Notes: a model not told the origin generated them from the letters alone. DNA of 64,000 nucleotides from Papio anubis (GCF_008728515.1 NC_044980.1:31016290-31080289), one strand, 5' to 3'; counted from the first letter of the stretch, positions 1 through 11,705 are shown. Program-made: numbers and translations.

Positions 1-351
1 TCAGTTGGCCAGAGGGGACTAGTATTTACAGGGTTTGGGCAAATAGAGGCATTTAGGGAAGGCAGCTGGGCTGTGAGGAGCAGATTTGGGCATATGAGAC
101 CAGAGCCCGCAGGAAGAGAAAGAAGTTCCTCAGAGTCAGGGGCTGGACTGTGATCCCAGGGCTGACTCATTCACTCTCCGCCTGCACAGTGTGGGGGGCC
201 CTGGCCCGTGGGTGATATCTGCATCCAGGAAGAAGTGAAAGGCCTGTCGAGGCAGGGCACAGGTGCCGGCTGGGATTCCATATGTCACAAAGGCAGACAG
301 GCACGCAGGTCACAGACTCTGAGAGCTTCGTTTTGGGACGGGGTGGGAGTA
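1..351. other. non-repetitive sequence, nothing recognised
   Basis: Mixed-composition DNA with only short chance ORFs. No repeat family, splice signal pair or promoter motif could be supported. Confidence 0.5.
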
Positions 352-573
352 GGGTTGCCACATAAAATACCAGACACTCAGTTAAATTTGAATTTCAGAC
401 AAACAATGAATAATATTTTAGTATAAATATGTCCCACTATTACATGGGACATGCCTACATTAAGATATACCACAATATTTGGAGCATACTTATATTAAAA
501 CATTATTTGTTGTTTTCAGAAATTCATTTTTAACTGGAAGCTAAACATTCTTATTTGCTGAATCTTACAACCC
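352..573. mobile_element. palindromic non-autonomous DNA transposon (MER53-like MITE)
   Basis: The element begins GGGTTGCC and ends with the inverted CAACCC, with TA directly outside both ends. The two halves are diverged inverted copies: AATTTGAATTTCAGACAAAC on the left matches the complement of sequence around 515-540. An approximately 220-bp palindrome with TA target duplication and no coding capacity fits an ancient mariner-type MITE. The exact family name is from memory. Confidence 0.55.
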
Positions 574-869
574 TACACGGGTGGGAAATGAGGAGTCTCC
601 GGAGACATTAGGATGTTAAAATTGACTTTCTTCCTGTGGTCCCAATCTCAGTCATGCAGGAGTCAGCACCTCTTGTTCTAATTGATCAATAGTTTCCAGG
701 GCCCTGTTATACCAGTTACCCAAAACACTCATTACAAGTGCAGGTATCTGCTCGCCACCACCACCCTCAGGTTTTGGGAATCAGAATCTCTAAGGATTGG
801 ATCTGGCCTATCTTTAAGAAGCCCAGATGATTCTGAGGTTCAGCCTGGCTTGGAAAGACCACTTTAGAA
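574..869. other. non-repetitive sequence
   Basis: Nothing recognised apart from the left TSD of the next Alu (ACCACTTTAGA near 858-868). Confidence 0.45.
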
Positions 870-1145
870 TTTTTTTTTTTTTTTTTTTTTTTTTTGGATA
901 GAGTCTTGCTCTATCGCCCAGGCTGGAGTGAAGTGGCACAATCTTGGCTCACCACTATCTCTGCCTCCCAGGTTCAGGCGACCCTCCTGCCTCAGCCTCC
1001 TGAGTAGCTGGGATTACAGGCGCCCGCCACCACAGCCGGGTAATTTTCAAGGCCAGGCTGCTCTCGAACTACTGACCTCAAGTGATCTGCCCGCCTCAGC
1101 ACCCCAAAGTGCTGGGATTACAGGTGTGAGCCACCACACCTGGCC
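870..1145 (-). mobile_element. Alu, internally deleted
   Basis: The poly(T) head at 870-895 and the end CACACCTGGCC give the minus orientation. The TSD ACCACTTTAGA lies on both sides. The usual stretch containing TAGTAGAGACGGGG near 1045 is missing. Confidence 0.93.
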
Positions 1146-2716
1146 ACCACTTTAGATTTTAAGTTCCCAAAGCTGAGGACTTTTATTTAAAGTTGCTTGA
1201 AACTTTATTTAGAAAGGTTGCTTGATTTATTGCACTCGATAAATACTTGCTGGAGGAACGAATGATTCCTGCCTGAGGAGTGAGTCCTCACTGGTTTAAC
1301 CAGTGTTTATCTTGTGGAACTTAGGAACACCAGAAGCAGGCACGCATCTGTCTTTCCTTTTTTTTTCTTCTGGTCTTGAGACTCGTGGGAAAGGACTTGG
1401 GTGGAAGGTGTCATGGAGAGAGCCTTGGAGAACACGGGAAGGAAGGATGAGGACAGGACTGGGCAGGAGAGCACCTGGGCCTGCCAGGCAGGGGGCTAGC
1501 GCATCCGCGTCGGGGAAGGAGGCCAAGTTTTTAATCTCCTCAGGCAAGAAGACTTGAGATTTCAAGTTGAGAACAAGTCTTTGGTTATTTTCACATGGTT
1601 TCTTCAGCGTCTGACTTGGCACAGTCTACGTGCTCAGCATCACAAAGGGATTGATACTGAACTTGGAGTCGTCCAACCAGGGTGCTTAAAGTACATTGGA
1701 AATGCTTCAGTGGAACCTGATGGGTGGCGGGTAATGGCCATTTTGCTAATCTTGGTAATTCCCCAGATCGGCAGTGTGCCCGAGAGTGTCTGTTTCCCAT
1801 AGCACCTCCCTCCGAGGCCTCAGCAATGGAAACATTAGACTCCTTTCCTAAATGTACCCAACCGCCTACATCTCCCTGTAGAGATGTGCCCTTGTGCCTA
1901 TGTTGTCTCTAAAACAGAGAAGGTTTTTTTGTTTTGTTTTTTCCTTCTAATTTCCCGGAGAAATGCTTTGCTTAATGGATGAGAACCTGCCTTCCAATCT
2001 GCAGGGAGTTTTTGCCGAGTGACGTCATGGACACATAGTGCTCTGACTGTCACTGAGTCTCCGGTCCTGTCTCAATCTGTTCCCCCATCTGTGGCACTGG
2101 GACACTGCCACAGGGCCACAGGGCTCTGGGAAATGCAGGAGCTGTCTGGAAATTCAGAGCATAAGGCTCCTCAGTGGGGCTCCGGGTCAAGAGTGGAAAA
2201 AAGAACATGAATTCCCGGCAACATGAATTGCTTGTGACTTTAGCTCTGTCCCTACCATCCTCACCTCCTGCAGGCATTCACAGACAGCATTCCGAGCACA
2301 TCAAAGCTGCCTGCACGTGCCCCAGGTGGCCACTTTGCCAGCTCCTGTAGTTACACTAAATCCAGAGGTGTCCTCGGGACCTGGGGCAGTAGCGAGATCC
2401 CTTCTTCACAGCCCCGAACTTAGACATAAGGAAGTCAAGTTTTTATTTTGAGAATTAAACTAGTAAATACAATGTACAGGGTTGGATAGCCAGTCTCCAA
2501 GTTTCTAAGGTAAGACATTGTCTTTGAAAGCATGTAGAAAACAAACGTCAAATCACAGTGATCTTGCGGAGGATGGACTGAAATGGGATTGTGCTTGTAA
2601 TTCAGAGAACAGAAATCGTTACTTATTGATGTCATAATGTGCAATTTGGAGAAAGTGGGTGTGAATAGAAGCAGGGTGGTCAGTGCAAAACAGGGACAAA
2701 AACTCTAAGAGTAAGA
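1146..2716. other. non-repetitive sequence
   Basis: No gene or clear repeat. A MIR/L2-like trace (GATAAATACTTGCTGG) is seen near 1239-1255. The overlapping short ORFs at 1296-1622 on both strands lack family resemblance. Confidence 0.4.
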
Positions 2717-2730
2717 AGTTAGTGATGCCT

Positions 2731-3034
2731 GAGGCTGGACACGGTGCTCACGCCTGTAATCCCAACACTTTGGGAGACCAAGGCATGTGGATCGCGAGGT
2801 CAGGAGTTCAAGACCAGCCTGGCCAATATGGTGAAAACCTGTCTCTATTAAAAATACAAAAATTAGCCGGGTGTGGTGGCACACACCTGTAATCCCAGCT
2901 ACTCGGGAGGCTGAGGCAGAAGAATCGCTTGAACCCAGGAGGTGGAGGTTGCAGTGAGCCGAGATCGCACCACTGCACTCCAGCCTGGGCGACAGAGCGA
3001 GATGCCGCCTAAAAAAAAAAAAAAAAAAAAAAAA
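2731..3034 (+). mobile_element. Alu (AluS-type)
   Basis: The element has the full dimer structure with an A tail at about 3011-3034. The TSD AAGTTAGTGATG lies at 2716-2727 and again directly after the tail. Confidence 0.95.
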
Positions 3035-3506
3035 AGTTAGTGATGACCTTTCTAATGTTTTCTAGTAGCGGGGAGTCTTGGCTAAGTAGACAATTTCCTT
3101 TGCAAAGTCTCAACTACAGTGTGGGAGAGGGAGTGCCTGAAGCTACCTGAGCTAGAGCCCTTCCTGTGCTCACCTGGGTCTCCTTATTCCAAGTTTGCCT
3201 TTGCTGCATCATGCCTTCAGGGTAAGCATGCATTGATTATGTGGATGCAAACATCCTGCCCACTTAGTAATTGTCTTTCCAACTGAAAATGAATGAATGA
3301 ACTTTCTTGCTGATAACTGTATGTTTACACATGAGAAATAGATGCCCTTGCGATGTACTGACAGAATTCATGTTTCCAAGCCTTAGAGCCTGAAGACATG
3401 GATGGTGGGAAGTTCACCAAGATCAGGGTCACCTTGTGGCACCTCCCTGGCAGTGACCTCTCCCAGCCATATATATAAAATATATATATACATATAAATA
3501 ATATAT
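3035..3506. other. non-repetitive sequence ending in AT-rich repeat
   Basis: A (TA)n-type low-complexity tract lies at about 3470-3506. Nothing else is recognised. Confidence 0.45.
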
Positions 3507-3789
3507 TGAGACAGGGTCTCACTCTGTCAGTCAGGCTGGAGTGCGGTGGTATGAGCATAACTCACTGCAGCGTTGAACTACTGGGCTCAAGAGATCCTCC
3601 CATGTCAGCCTCCCGTGTAGCTGGAACCACAGGTGTGCACCACCAGACCCAGCTAATTTTTCAATCTTTTGTAGACACAGAGTCTTGCCATGTTGCCCCG
3701 GCTGCTCTTGAATTCCTGGGCTCAAGCAGTCCTCCTGCCTCAGCCTCCCAAAGTGCTAGGATTACAGGCATGAGCTACTGCGCCCTGCC
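3507..3789 (-). mobile_element. Alu, old (AluJ-type)
   Basis: The element runs from GAGACAGGGTCTCACTCTGT to the right end near CTGCGCCCTGCC. High divergence and J-type positions (TTGAACTACTGGGCTCAAG) indicate an early Alu. Confidence 0.88.
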
Positions 3790-4733
3790 CAGCCCTGACT
3801 TTTAACTGTGCCCATGCTCCTACCACGGCAGGATCTAGAGCGACAGTGGATCCAAACTCATCATTTCCGCAGTCCTCGCCCCAAGGTTCGATGGTTTTCA
3901 GCCTAGTGCCTCTCCATTTATGCTATATCAAGTCTTCTTATAGTGTCTCCACATCACTTCTCTCCCACCCTATTAAGGGCTGTGATGGCACATGAGTAGC
4001 AAAGGGGTCATGGAGGGACTCAGGGTTAGTATATTCTCCTACCTCCTCTGAAATCTTTCCTTCTGAATTCTGAGTTCCTGACTGAAAGAGGTCAGCTGAG
4101 GATTCTTGTTTCTCCTACTCCCATGGACTTTGACTTTCCTTCTCATTGTCTGAGGCCTTTCCCACAGCAAGGCCTGGGAAATGGGGGAGCTTCTCAGGGG
4201 ACACAAGGTTGAACCTTTGTGCTCTGTGATCTTTTGGTTTCCTCTGAGAATTCACTCACTGCATCAGGCACTCCAGCCCCAGCTCCTGCAAGCAAGCAGG
4301 CGAGCAGTCCAGGGAAGGGAGAGGGTGGAGGTCAGTCTCCGCACAGTTTAGGCTCTTGCCAAATTGAAGAGGCTGTGGGGCCTCAGTGGAAACCCCAGAT
4401 TTCCTATTGTACCCCACCCCCCAGCAAGTTCTTCCCCACTTCTTAAACCTTGGTTCTATTGCTCTTCCAAAGAGCTTTTATTCAGTAGGAGATATTTCTT
4501 CTTGTCTTCTGGAAAAGCTGGGATAGGGTTATAAGCACATAAATGTAAAACCACCCCTGGGGCTTCCCTCCTCCTTTGCCTTGGCAGATACTCAAAGTCT
4601 GATAAAGCAATTTGGCCTATCTCCTCTGCAGTTCAAAACTTTTGTGGTTGTGTATGTGCTTCCTAATGAGACCAGCTACTTCATCCCTGCCTTGCTAACT
4701 TAGCTCCAAGGTCGGGGGAGGTGTGTAGGGGGA
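3790..4733. other. non-repetitive sequence
   Basis: No gene, RNA or repeat recognised. The 75-codon ORF near 4219-4446 has no family resemblance. Confidence 0.4.
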
Positions 4734-4870
4734 ATGCCAGAGCTGGAAAGAAACTTAGTAAAACCACCTCATTTGGCAGGTGAGAAAACTGAGGCTGAAA
4801 GATTTTACATGACTTGCCTGGGGCCTTACAGCTAGCTAGTGGCAGAGTGTATTACTGGCTCTTATAAATA
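4734..4870 (-). repeat. MIR SINE fragment
   Basis: Contains GAGAAAACTGAGGCTGAAAG, ACTTGCCTGGGGCC and ACAGCTAGCTAGTGGCAGAG, the antisense form of the MIR core. Confidence 0.7.
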
Positions 4871-5076
4871 TTTGAATCATTGTTAATTAATGATGAGGTC
4901 AGATCCTGAGTAGTTACATGCTAAGAATTTAAATACAGTAAATAGATTATGTACCCAAAAGTCTAAACACCAGAAGCATCTAACAGCACACTTGGTGTGA
5001 AAGGATTCGTAAAATAACTATCCGGTTTAAAAAAAACTCACTCTGGTGTAATTAAAGAATGTGTGATAATGCTACA
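4871..5076. other. AT-rich non-repetitive sequence
   Basis: Nothing recognised. Confidence 0.4.
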
Positions 5077-5163
5077 TGTGGATGATGTGACCTACTAGGT
5101 TGTGGATGATGTGATCTACTGGGTTGTGGATGATGTGATCTACTGGGTTGTGGATGAGCAGGT
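5077..5163. repeat. 24-bp minisatellite, about 3.6 copies
   Basis: The units begin TGTGGATGATGTGA and end CTACTGGGT. Copies 2 and 3 are identical and copy 1 differs at two positions. The fourth copy breaks off at TGTGGATGAGCAGGT. Confidence 0.9.
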
Positions 5164-6184
5164 TGGTAGTATCATGGCCGCCTGATCCATATCACATGGA
5201 CAGAATGATCAGAAGATAAAGGGCAGTCACAGTGACCTCATGGCTGTCTTGCTGCTAACACAGAAGCCCTGACTGTTCTCAGTCAATTACCTATTCAGTA
5301 GATAGCAACTGTTTCAGAGCATTGAACTGCCATTGTACAAATATGCACATTGCCTCATATATGTCCTCTTTCCTCAATTAGTATGCTCTTTTAGAACTGA
5401 GATATCTAAACTCTAGAAATATTATTAACCCAGAACTGGTCAAATCCTGACATCCTGAGTAAACAATCTTAAACCGCAGAGGTCATATTTGAAGCCACAG
5501 CAAATATATTTTAGAAGTAGGTAGGGAACAGAAATAACTTCTAATATTCATTAGGGTTTTTTGGCCTTCAACATTCATGAGTCTGCCTGCAATTTCTACT
5601 CATTCCCATTTTTATTTGGACAGATAGTCCATAGGACATATAATATCTTCAGATAATAGAGTCTCAAAATAGCTGCCAGGTTGTTCTTTTTCATTTCAAT
5701 CACTTTTTTTTTCTTTTTCATATTCTTCAAGGGTCATCAAACCCAGAAATTGAAGGATCTTGGGCCTGCCTTGAGATTCATTTCTCTCATCTATAAAATT
5801 GAAGGCTGGAGGAGGTAATCCCTGAGGTTCCTTCTAGGTTCTTACCTTCTATAATTTATTAATATATGGGAACATCTCTCTCATCCCCTAAAACCTCAGC
5901 ATTGACCTTGGAAAGCCTCACTTGTCAGAATCCATCCTATGCCTCCAAGTGCACCTTCCATGGGTCTTTGCACATTTTATTGTTGCTGTTTATTTTATGG
6001 TCTCTTTCTTCAGTGGATCGCAGCCTCTACAAGCTGTTCATCTTTTCTTTTCTAACCTAGCACAGTGCCTGGCAGAATCAACCCTTGTTCCATAAAAGGC
6101 TAGATCAAATTCTCTGCCTCATATGCACAGCCCTTCATCTAGTATGGAGTCAGCCATGTAGGCAGATAAAAATTAGCTGTCCCA
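5164..6184. other. non-repetitive sequence with a possible MIR trace
   Basis: CTCATCTATAAAATTGAAGG followed by GGTTCCTTCTAGGTTC (about 5788-5842) resembles the 3' half of a MIR-type SINE, weakly. A 64-codon ORF at 5866-6060 is not recognised. Confidence 0.35.
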
Positions 6185-6417
6185 GGCCGGGTGCCATGGC
6201 TCACACGTATAATCCCAGCACTTTGGGAGGCCGAGGCGGGTGGATCACCTGAGGTCAGGAATTTGAGACCAGCCTGGCCAACATGGTGAAACCCTGTCTC
6301 TACTAAAAATACAGAAATTAGCCGGGCATGGTGGTGGGTGCCTGTAATCCCAGCTACTCAGGAGGCTGAGGCAGGAGAATTTATTGAACCCAGGAGGCGG
6401 AGGTTGCAGTGAGCTGA
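6185..6417 (+). mobile_element. Alu, 3'-truncated, ending in a microsatellite
   Basis: The body is normal up to the second GCAGTGAGCTGA and then stops. An AT-rich tract replaces the last part of the right arm. The TSD AAAAATTAGCT-TCCCA brackets element plus tract. Confidence 0.9.
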
Positions 6418-6460
6418 TTAAAATTAATTAATTAATTAATTTAATTTAATTTAATTAAAA
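6418..6460. repeat. (ATTA)n/(TTTAA)n microsatellite
   Basis: Runs of ATTA pass into TTTAA units. It sits exactly where the preceding Alu should have its terminal part and A tail, so it probably grew from that tail. Confidence 0.9.
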
Positions 6461-6611
6461 AATTAGCTCTCCCAAAACATAACCTGACTTAAGGGAGTCC
6501 CAGTTGTTTGTATTTGCAATGTTTCTCAATCAGTTGTATGTTTGTGTGAAACACCTGGGACTGCACAGTAATGCTAATGTATCACTGGTTAAGTTTATGT
6601 GTGCTTTCATC

Positions 6612-6910
6612 TTTTTTGTTTTTGTTTTTGAGACGGAGTCTCGCTCTGTCGCCCAGGCTGGAGTGCAGTGGTGTGATCTCGGCTCACTGCAAGCTCCATC
6701 TCCCGGGTTCACACCATTCTTCTGCCTCAGCCTCCCGAGTAGCTAGGACTACAGGCGCCCGCCACCACGCCCAGCTAATTCTCTGTATTTTTAGTAGAGA
6801 CGAGGTTTCACCATGTTAGCCAGCATGGTCTTGATCTCCTGACCTCGTGATCTGCCCGCCTCAACCTCCTGAAGTGCTGGGATTACAGGCATGAGCCACC
6901 ACACCTGGCC
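6612..6910 (-). mobile_element. AluY-type
   Basis: The head is poly(T)/(GTTTTT)n. CTGCAAGCTCCATCTCCCGG and TTCACACCATTC are Y-type positions. An approximate TSD TGCTTTCA lies at both ends. Confidence 0.92.
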
Positions 6911-7087
6911 TATGCTTTCACTTTTTTAACGGGCAGACACATGCTCTGTATTTTTTGGCAACCCTCAAATCGAGGTAGGAACTCAGTAATAACTGCACGT
7001 TGGGAAGGTAGCAGGGCTGAAGTTGAAGGACTCAGGATTATGTTCAGGGCCTTGAATCTGAGGGTGAAAAGTGAATGAAAGCAATAC
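6911..7087. other. non-repetitive sequence
   Basis: Nothing recognised. Confidence 0.4.
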
Positions 7088-7495
7088 ATTCACTAAGGAT
7101 TTTATTCAGCTATAACAGAATATCTAATTAACAGGGCTTAGACGAGATAGGTGCCTGTTTTTGTCTCATGTAATAAGAAGTCTGGAGGTGAAATATCTGG
7201 GGCTGGTATGGCTGCTCAAGGTCACAAGATGGTTGCTAAAGCTCCAGCCATCACATATGCATTCTAAGCAAGAAAAAGGGAAAAGAGACCCCATATAAAA
7301 GGAGCCTGCCTGGATGCCTCTCCCAACAACTTGATGGGCCAGGACTGTATCTTATGTCCACTCCTCTCTGAAGGTGCATTAAGAAACTGCTTTTTGGCTG
7401 GGCACTTGCTCCTCAAACACAGGTAGGTTTCTGTTAATAAGGAAAAAGCCAGCAGGACACTCTGTAGGGAACTAGCATTCTCTGCCACAGTCCTC
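7088..7495. repeat. probable ancient interspersed repeat, family not identified
   Basis: The stretch has phrases I associate with an old mammalian repeat: AAGTCTGGAGGTGAAATATC, CAAGATGGTTGCTAAAGCTC, GGCTGGGCACTTGCTCCTC, AACTAGCATTCTCTGCCAC. I cannot name the family or strand. It has no coding potential beyond short ORFs. Confidence 0.35.
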
Positions 7496-7718
7496 TTCTT
7501 TGGTTACTGAGACATACCCTTCTTTCCATTCAAGGCGTAGGCCAAGGGAGGTGGCACCCAAGCCTCATCCAGGTAGCATTTCCAGACTAGAGCCCCAGAC
7601 GTCTGGGTGTTATGTGGTCTTCTCCATCAGCGCTAGATAGGGCTCCCTGTGAGCAGTCTTTAGTACCCCCAAGATACAATACTGGAAAAGGTATAAAATA
7701 ACTACAATAAAAACTTCC
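7496..7718. other. non-repetitive sequence
   Basis: Nothing recognised. Confidence 0.4.
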
Positions 7719-8020
7719 GGGCTGGGCACAGTGGCTCAACGCCTATAATCCCAGCACTTTGGGAGGCCGAGGTGAGTGGATCACCTGAGGTCAGGAGTTT
7801 GAGACCAGCCTGGCCAACATGGTGAAACCCTGTCTCTACTAAAAATACAAAACTAGCCAGGTGTGGTGGCGGGTGCCTGTAATGCCAGCTACTTGGGAGG
7901 CTGAGGCAAAAGAGTCACTTGAATCTGGGAAGTGGAGGTTGCAGTGAGCTGAGATTGCACCACTGCATTCCAGCCTGAGCAACAAGAACAAAACTCCTTC
8001 TCCAAACAACAACCAAAAAA
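7719..8020 (+). mobile_element. Alu (AluS-type)
   Basis: Starts GGGCTGGGCACAGTGGCTCA and ends in an impure CAACAACCAAAAAA tail. No clear TSD. It faces the minus Alu at 8189. Confidence 0.92.
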
Positions 8021-8188
8021 TCCATTTATAAAAGGAGAGATGGAAAATACCATGGTCACTGTCCATAGCTATGACCAAATCCTGCTGGCCAAGAATAGCA
8101 AGGGTCCTCACTCTGGCCACCCCTTGCTCTAGTGGAAGGAACTCCTTGTTTATGGCCTTCCATGGCCCTTGCCTCTTACTGGGAGGTC

Positions 8189-8491
8189 TTTTTTTTTTTT
8201 TTTTTTTTTGAGATGGAGTCTCGCTCTGTCGCCAGGCTGGAGTGCAGTAGTGCAATCTTGGCTCACTGCAACCTCTGCCTCCTGGGTTCAAGTGATTCTC
8301 CTGCCTCAGCCTCCCACATAGCTGGGACTACAGGCACCCGCCACCATGCCTGGCTAATTTTGTATTTTTAGTAGAGACGGTGTTTCACCATGTTGGCCAG
8401 GCTGGTCTCAAACTCTTGACCTCAGGTGATCCTCCCACCTTGGCCTCCCAAAGTGCTGAGATTACAGGCGTGAGCCACTGTCCCCAGCCCC
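8189..8491 (-). mobile_element. Alu (AluS-type)
   Basis: Poly(T) head, full-length dimer. The TSD GGGAGGTC lies at 8181-8188 and 8492-8499. Confidence 0.95.
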
Positions 8492-8499
8492 GGGAGGTC

Positions 8500-9076
8500 A
8501 TTCCTCATTCACTGTCCACCATGGCCACTTTTGTGATGGGCACAGGAAGGACACCTTTTCTGGGGGCTGAACACTTTTTGAAGTCTACTCGTTGATGTCA
8601 ATTGCTGGTGAGAAAGAGGGAGAGGAAGAGTTGCAAGGTTGCTGTAGAGATTTAACCATCCCAGGCTGTTGTGGACCAGGGTTGCAGTTTTTTTTAAGGT
8701 ATCTAGTCTGTGTGTTTCTGGTCAATTCCTTATCATTTGAATCCTTGACTTTTTAACTTAGAATCCGCCCCCATCTCTCTAAATTTTAACTTAACATATA
8801 CTACTTAATGGATGCTGCTGAGGACAGTTGAAACAATGGTTTCTGGTGGGTAATCACATTTTCGCCAACAGACTTACAAGCTCCGGCTAGTAGGACACCA
8901 CTTGTCTGCTTGTGATAAAGCTGATTTTTGTAACCCTGCAAGGGTTCATAATGTGGGCTTCCTAGGCAGTTTAGATTGCAGACTGAATGTCAAGAGTGCC
9001 TTTCAAGCAAAGTGATATTTCTCATTATCTCTGATTGCTTACTGAGTTGAGGAGCTGTAGACTTTGCTGAGAGTGA
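8500..9076. other. non-repetitive sequence
   Basis: No gene or repeat recognised. Confidence 0.4.
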
Positions 9077-9089
9077 AAAAGCACCTACT

Positions 9090-9406
9090 GGCCAGGCACG
9101 GTGGCTCACACCTGTAATCCCAGCACTTTGGGAGGCCGAGGGGGGCACAGATCACCTGAGGTCAGGAGTTCGAGACCAGCCTGACCAATATGGAGAAACC
9201 CTGTCTCTACTAAAAATACAAAATTAGCCGAGCATGGTGGCACATGCCTGTAATCCCAGCTACTCAGGAGGCTAAGGCAAGAGAATTGCTTGAACCCGAG
9301 AGGCAGAGGCTGTGGTGAACCTAGATCACCCCATTGCACTCCAGCCTGGGCAACAGAAGAGAAACTCCATCTCTAAAAAAAAAAAAAAAAAAAAAGGTTA
9401 AAAAAG
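9090..9406 (+). mobile_element. Alu (AluS-type)
   Basis: The TSD AAAAGCACCTAC lies before the start and after the tail. The tail is interrupted by GGTT. Confidence 0.95.
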
Positions 9407-9419
9407 AAAAAGCACCTAC

Positions 9420-10129
9420 CAATATTCTAAATTTTTCTTACCATTTTTTCTAACTGCACAACCTCAGTCAACATGTAAATGACTTTGCAACATCCAGCAG
9501 TAGGCAATTTGACCAGATACTTCACATTTAACAGCTAGGTCAACACTTTCCAGTCTGGAACTTCCAAGTCCTTAACATCTGCTTCCTGACCCCTCTTGCT
9601 CATCTCATTCCATATTATAGGTTCTCTGAATTCTGTGTTTGGGGTGTAATTCAGACAATTGGTTGGATCCAGATAATGGTGACTTAACAACACAGGGATT
9701 TCTTTTTCCTCTCATTTCTGCTCTTTCCTGAAGGACTGTTGGTGTAACCCTACCAACACAATTTCCTCTTTCATCCCATTGGCCAGAATTATGTTGTATA
9801 GCTATCCATACCTCCAAGAGAGACTGCATTTTAGTTTAATTCATTGCCACTGCCAACAAAATAAAGGAAGCGAGAATGAATATCAGCTAGAGAGCCACAC
9901 GCTTCTGACACAAACTACATGTTTATCATATGAGGCCCATGCATGGCTGAGGAGCAGCGACCACCAGGCTGTGTTGCTGGCCTGGGTAAGTCAGGTATAG
10001 TACAGGGGGCAAGATCATCAGAAGCAGGCAGGCAGCAGGCTGATGTACAAGGAGCAAAGCCAAGTCCAGTGGGTCTGGGTGCTAGTCCTGGCTCTGTTAC
10101 TTATGAACTGTGAGACCTTAGTTCGCCAC
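9420..10129. other. non-repetitive sequence
   Basis: No gene, RNA or clear repeat. GAGACCTTAGTTCGCCACTT near 10111 could be a MIR trace but is too short to call. Confidence 0.4.
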
Positions 10130-10146
10130 TTTGATTCTATTATTAT

Positions 10147-10466
10147 GGGTTTCTTTGTTTGGTTTGGTTTGGTTTGGTTTGGTTTAGAAAGAGTCTCACT
10201 CTGTGGCCCAGGCTGGAGTGCAGTGGCACAATCTCAGCTCACTGCAACCTCCGCCTCCTGAGTTCAAGCAATTCTCATGCCCCAGCCTCCTGAGTAGCTG
10301 GGATTACAGGTGCACACCACCATGCCCAGCTAATTTTATATTTTTAGTAGAGACAGGGTTTCAACGTGTTGCCCAGGCTGATCTTGAATTTCTGACCTCA
10401 GGTGATCTGCCCACCTTAGCCTCCCAAAGTGCTGGGATTACAGGCGTGAACCACTGCATCCAGCCT
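10147..10466 (-). mobile_element. Alu with a pentanucleotide head
   Basis: The TSD TTTGATTC-ATTATT lies at about 10131-10145 and again after 10466. In place of poly(T) the element carries (GGTTT)n at about 10158-10186. Confidence 0.94.
10158..10186. repeat. (GGTTT)n microsatellite
   Basis: About six pentanucleotide units, evidently derived from the oligo(A) tail of the surrounding minus-strand Alu. Confidence 0.9.
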
Positions 10467-10566
10467 TTGATTCCATTATTTATCTTGGCCTATAAAAGGG
10501 AGAACAGTGTCTCCTGCAGCACCGCTGTGGCAGTTAAATAAGGTAATCTGTGGAAGGTGCTTATTT

Positions 10567-10873
10567 ATTTTATTTCATTATTATTATTTTGAGACAGTCT
10601 TACTCTGTCTCGCCCAGGCGAGAGCGCAGTGGTGTGATCTCAGCTCACTGCAGCCTCCGCCTCCCCGGTTCAAGCAATTCTCCTGCCTCAGCCTCCCTAG
10701 TAGCTGGGATTACAGGTGTGCACCACCACAGCCAGCTAATTTTGTATTTTTAGTAGAGATGGGGTTTCACCATGTTGGCCAGGCTGCTCTTGAACTCCTG
10801 ACCTTAGGTGATTCGCCCACCTTGGCCTCCCAAAATGCTAGGATTACAGGCGTGAGCCACCAGGGGCTGGCCA
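10567..10873 (-). mobile_element. Alu (AluS-type)
   Basis: The TSD AAGGTGCTTATTTA lies on both sides. The head is an impure T tract (TTATTTCATTATTATTATTT). Confidence 0.95.
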
Positions 10874-10887
10874 AAGGTGCTTATTTA

Positions 10888-11242
10888 GAACAGTGTCTCA
10901 CACACAGTTATGCTCAGAAAGCATTAGCCAATGTTGGTAAAATACAGCCAGATATCCTTGTTTTATAAGGTGGTTGTGAGGATTGTGGGGTGGGGGTTGG
11001 GGGGACAGAAGAAAACAAGGAAGCTCCTAGCACAGTAGGGGCACTTCCCCCTCATTTCTTCTGTAGCTACATCTGTCCTCTTTCATCCTTGGGCAGCCAG
11101 GCAAGTCTGCATCTCAGGGCCTTAGCACTTGGCGGTTCCCTCTGCCTAGAACAACCTGCCCACAGATATTCTTGTGGCTCAGTGTCTCACTTCATTCCGG
11201 ACTTGTTATCCAGCAAGAGAGGCTGACTGCCCCATGCACTAG
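10888..11242. other. non-repetitive sequence
   Basis: Nothing recognised. Contains a G-rich GGGGTGGGGGTTGGGGGG run at 10987-11004. Confidence 0.4.
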
Positions 11243-11256
11243 AAAAGCTTTATATT

Positions 11257-11559
11257 GGCCAGGTGCAGTGGCTCATGCCTGTAATCCCAGCACTTTGGGA
11301 GGCTGAGGCAGGTGGATCACTTGAAATCAGGAGTTCGAGACTGGGCTGGCCAACATGACAAAACCCCATCTCTACTAAAAATACAAAAACTTAGCTAGGT
11401 ATGGTGGCCTGTGCCTGTAAGCGCAGCTACTCGGGAGGCTGAGGCATGAGAATCGCTCGAACCTGGGAGGCGGAGGTTGCCGTGAGCCGAGATCGCGCCA
11501 TTGCACTCCAGCCTGGGCAACAGAGTGAGACTGTCTCAAAAAAAAAAAAAAAAAAATGT
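11257..11559 (+). mobile_element. Alu
   Basis: The TSD AAAAGCTTTATATTG lies at 11243-11256 and recurs, with one change, after the tail at 11560-11574. Confidence 0.95.
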
Positions 11560-11705
11560 AAAAAGCTTTGTATTGGAAGTTGAAGGAAACAGGAGGTCTG
11601 GAAAGTCCCTTGGGCATGCACAGTTGTCTCTTTGTGCTAACTCATGGGTCACGTGTGCAAATTTGAGCGGAGTTAATATGAAATGTGGTGGAAATTCAGG
11701 CCGTG

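Noticed and set aside
3465..3506. CRISPR-like or regulatory repeat in the AT tract
   Set aside because: Simple (TA)n-type low complexity in a primate genome, with no regular spacer structure.
10203..10968. Many proline/serine-rich ORFs with phrases such as SSWDYR and FSCLSLPSSWDY throughout the window
   Set aside because: These are translations of Alu sequence. They recur at dozens of sites and are not genes.
10987..11004. Possible G-quadruplex from the G-rich run
   Set aside because: G runs are spaced by single T bases and the tract is isolated in intron; no promoter or exon is nearby to give it a role.
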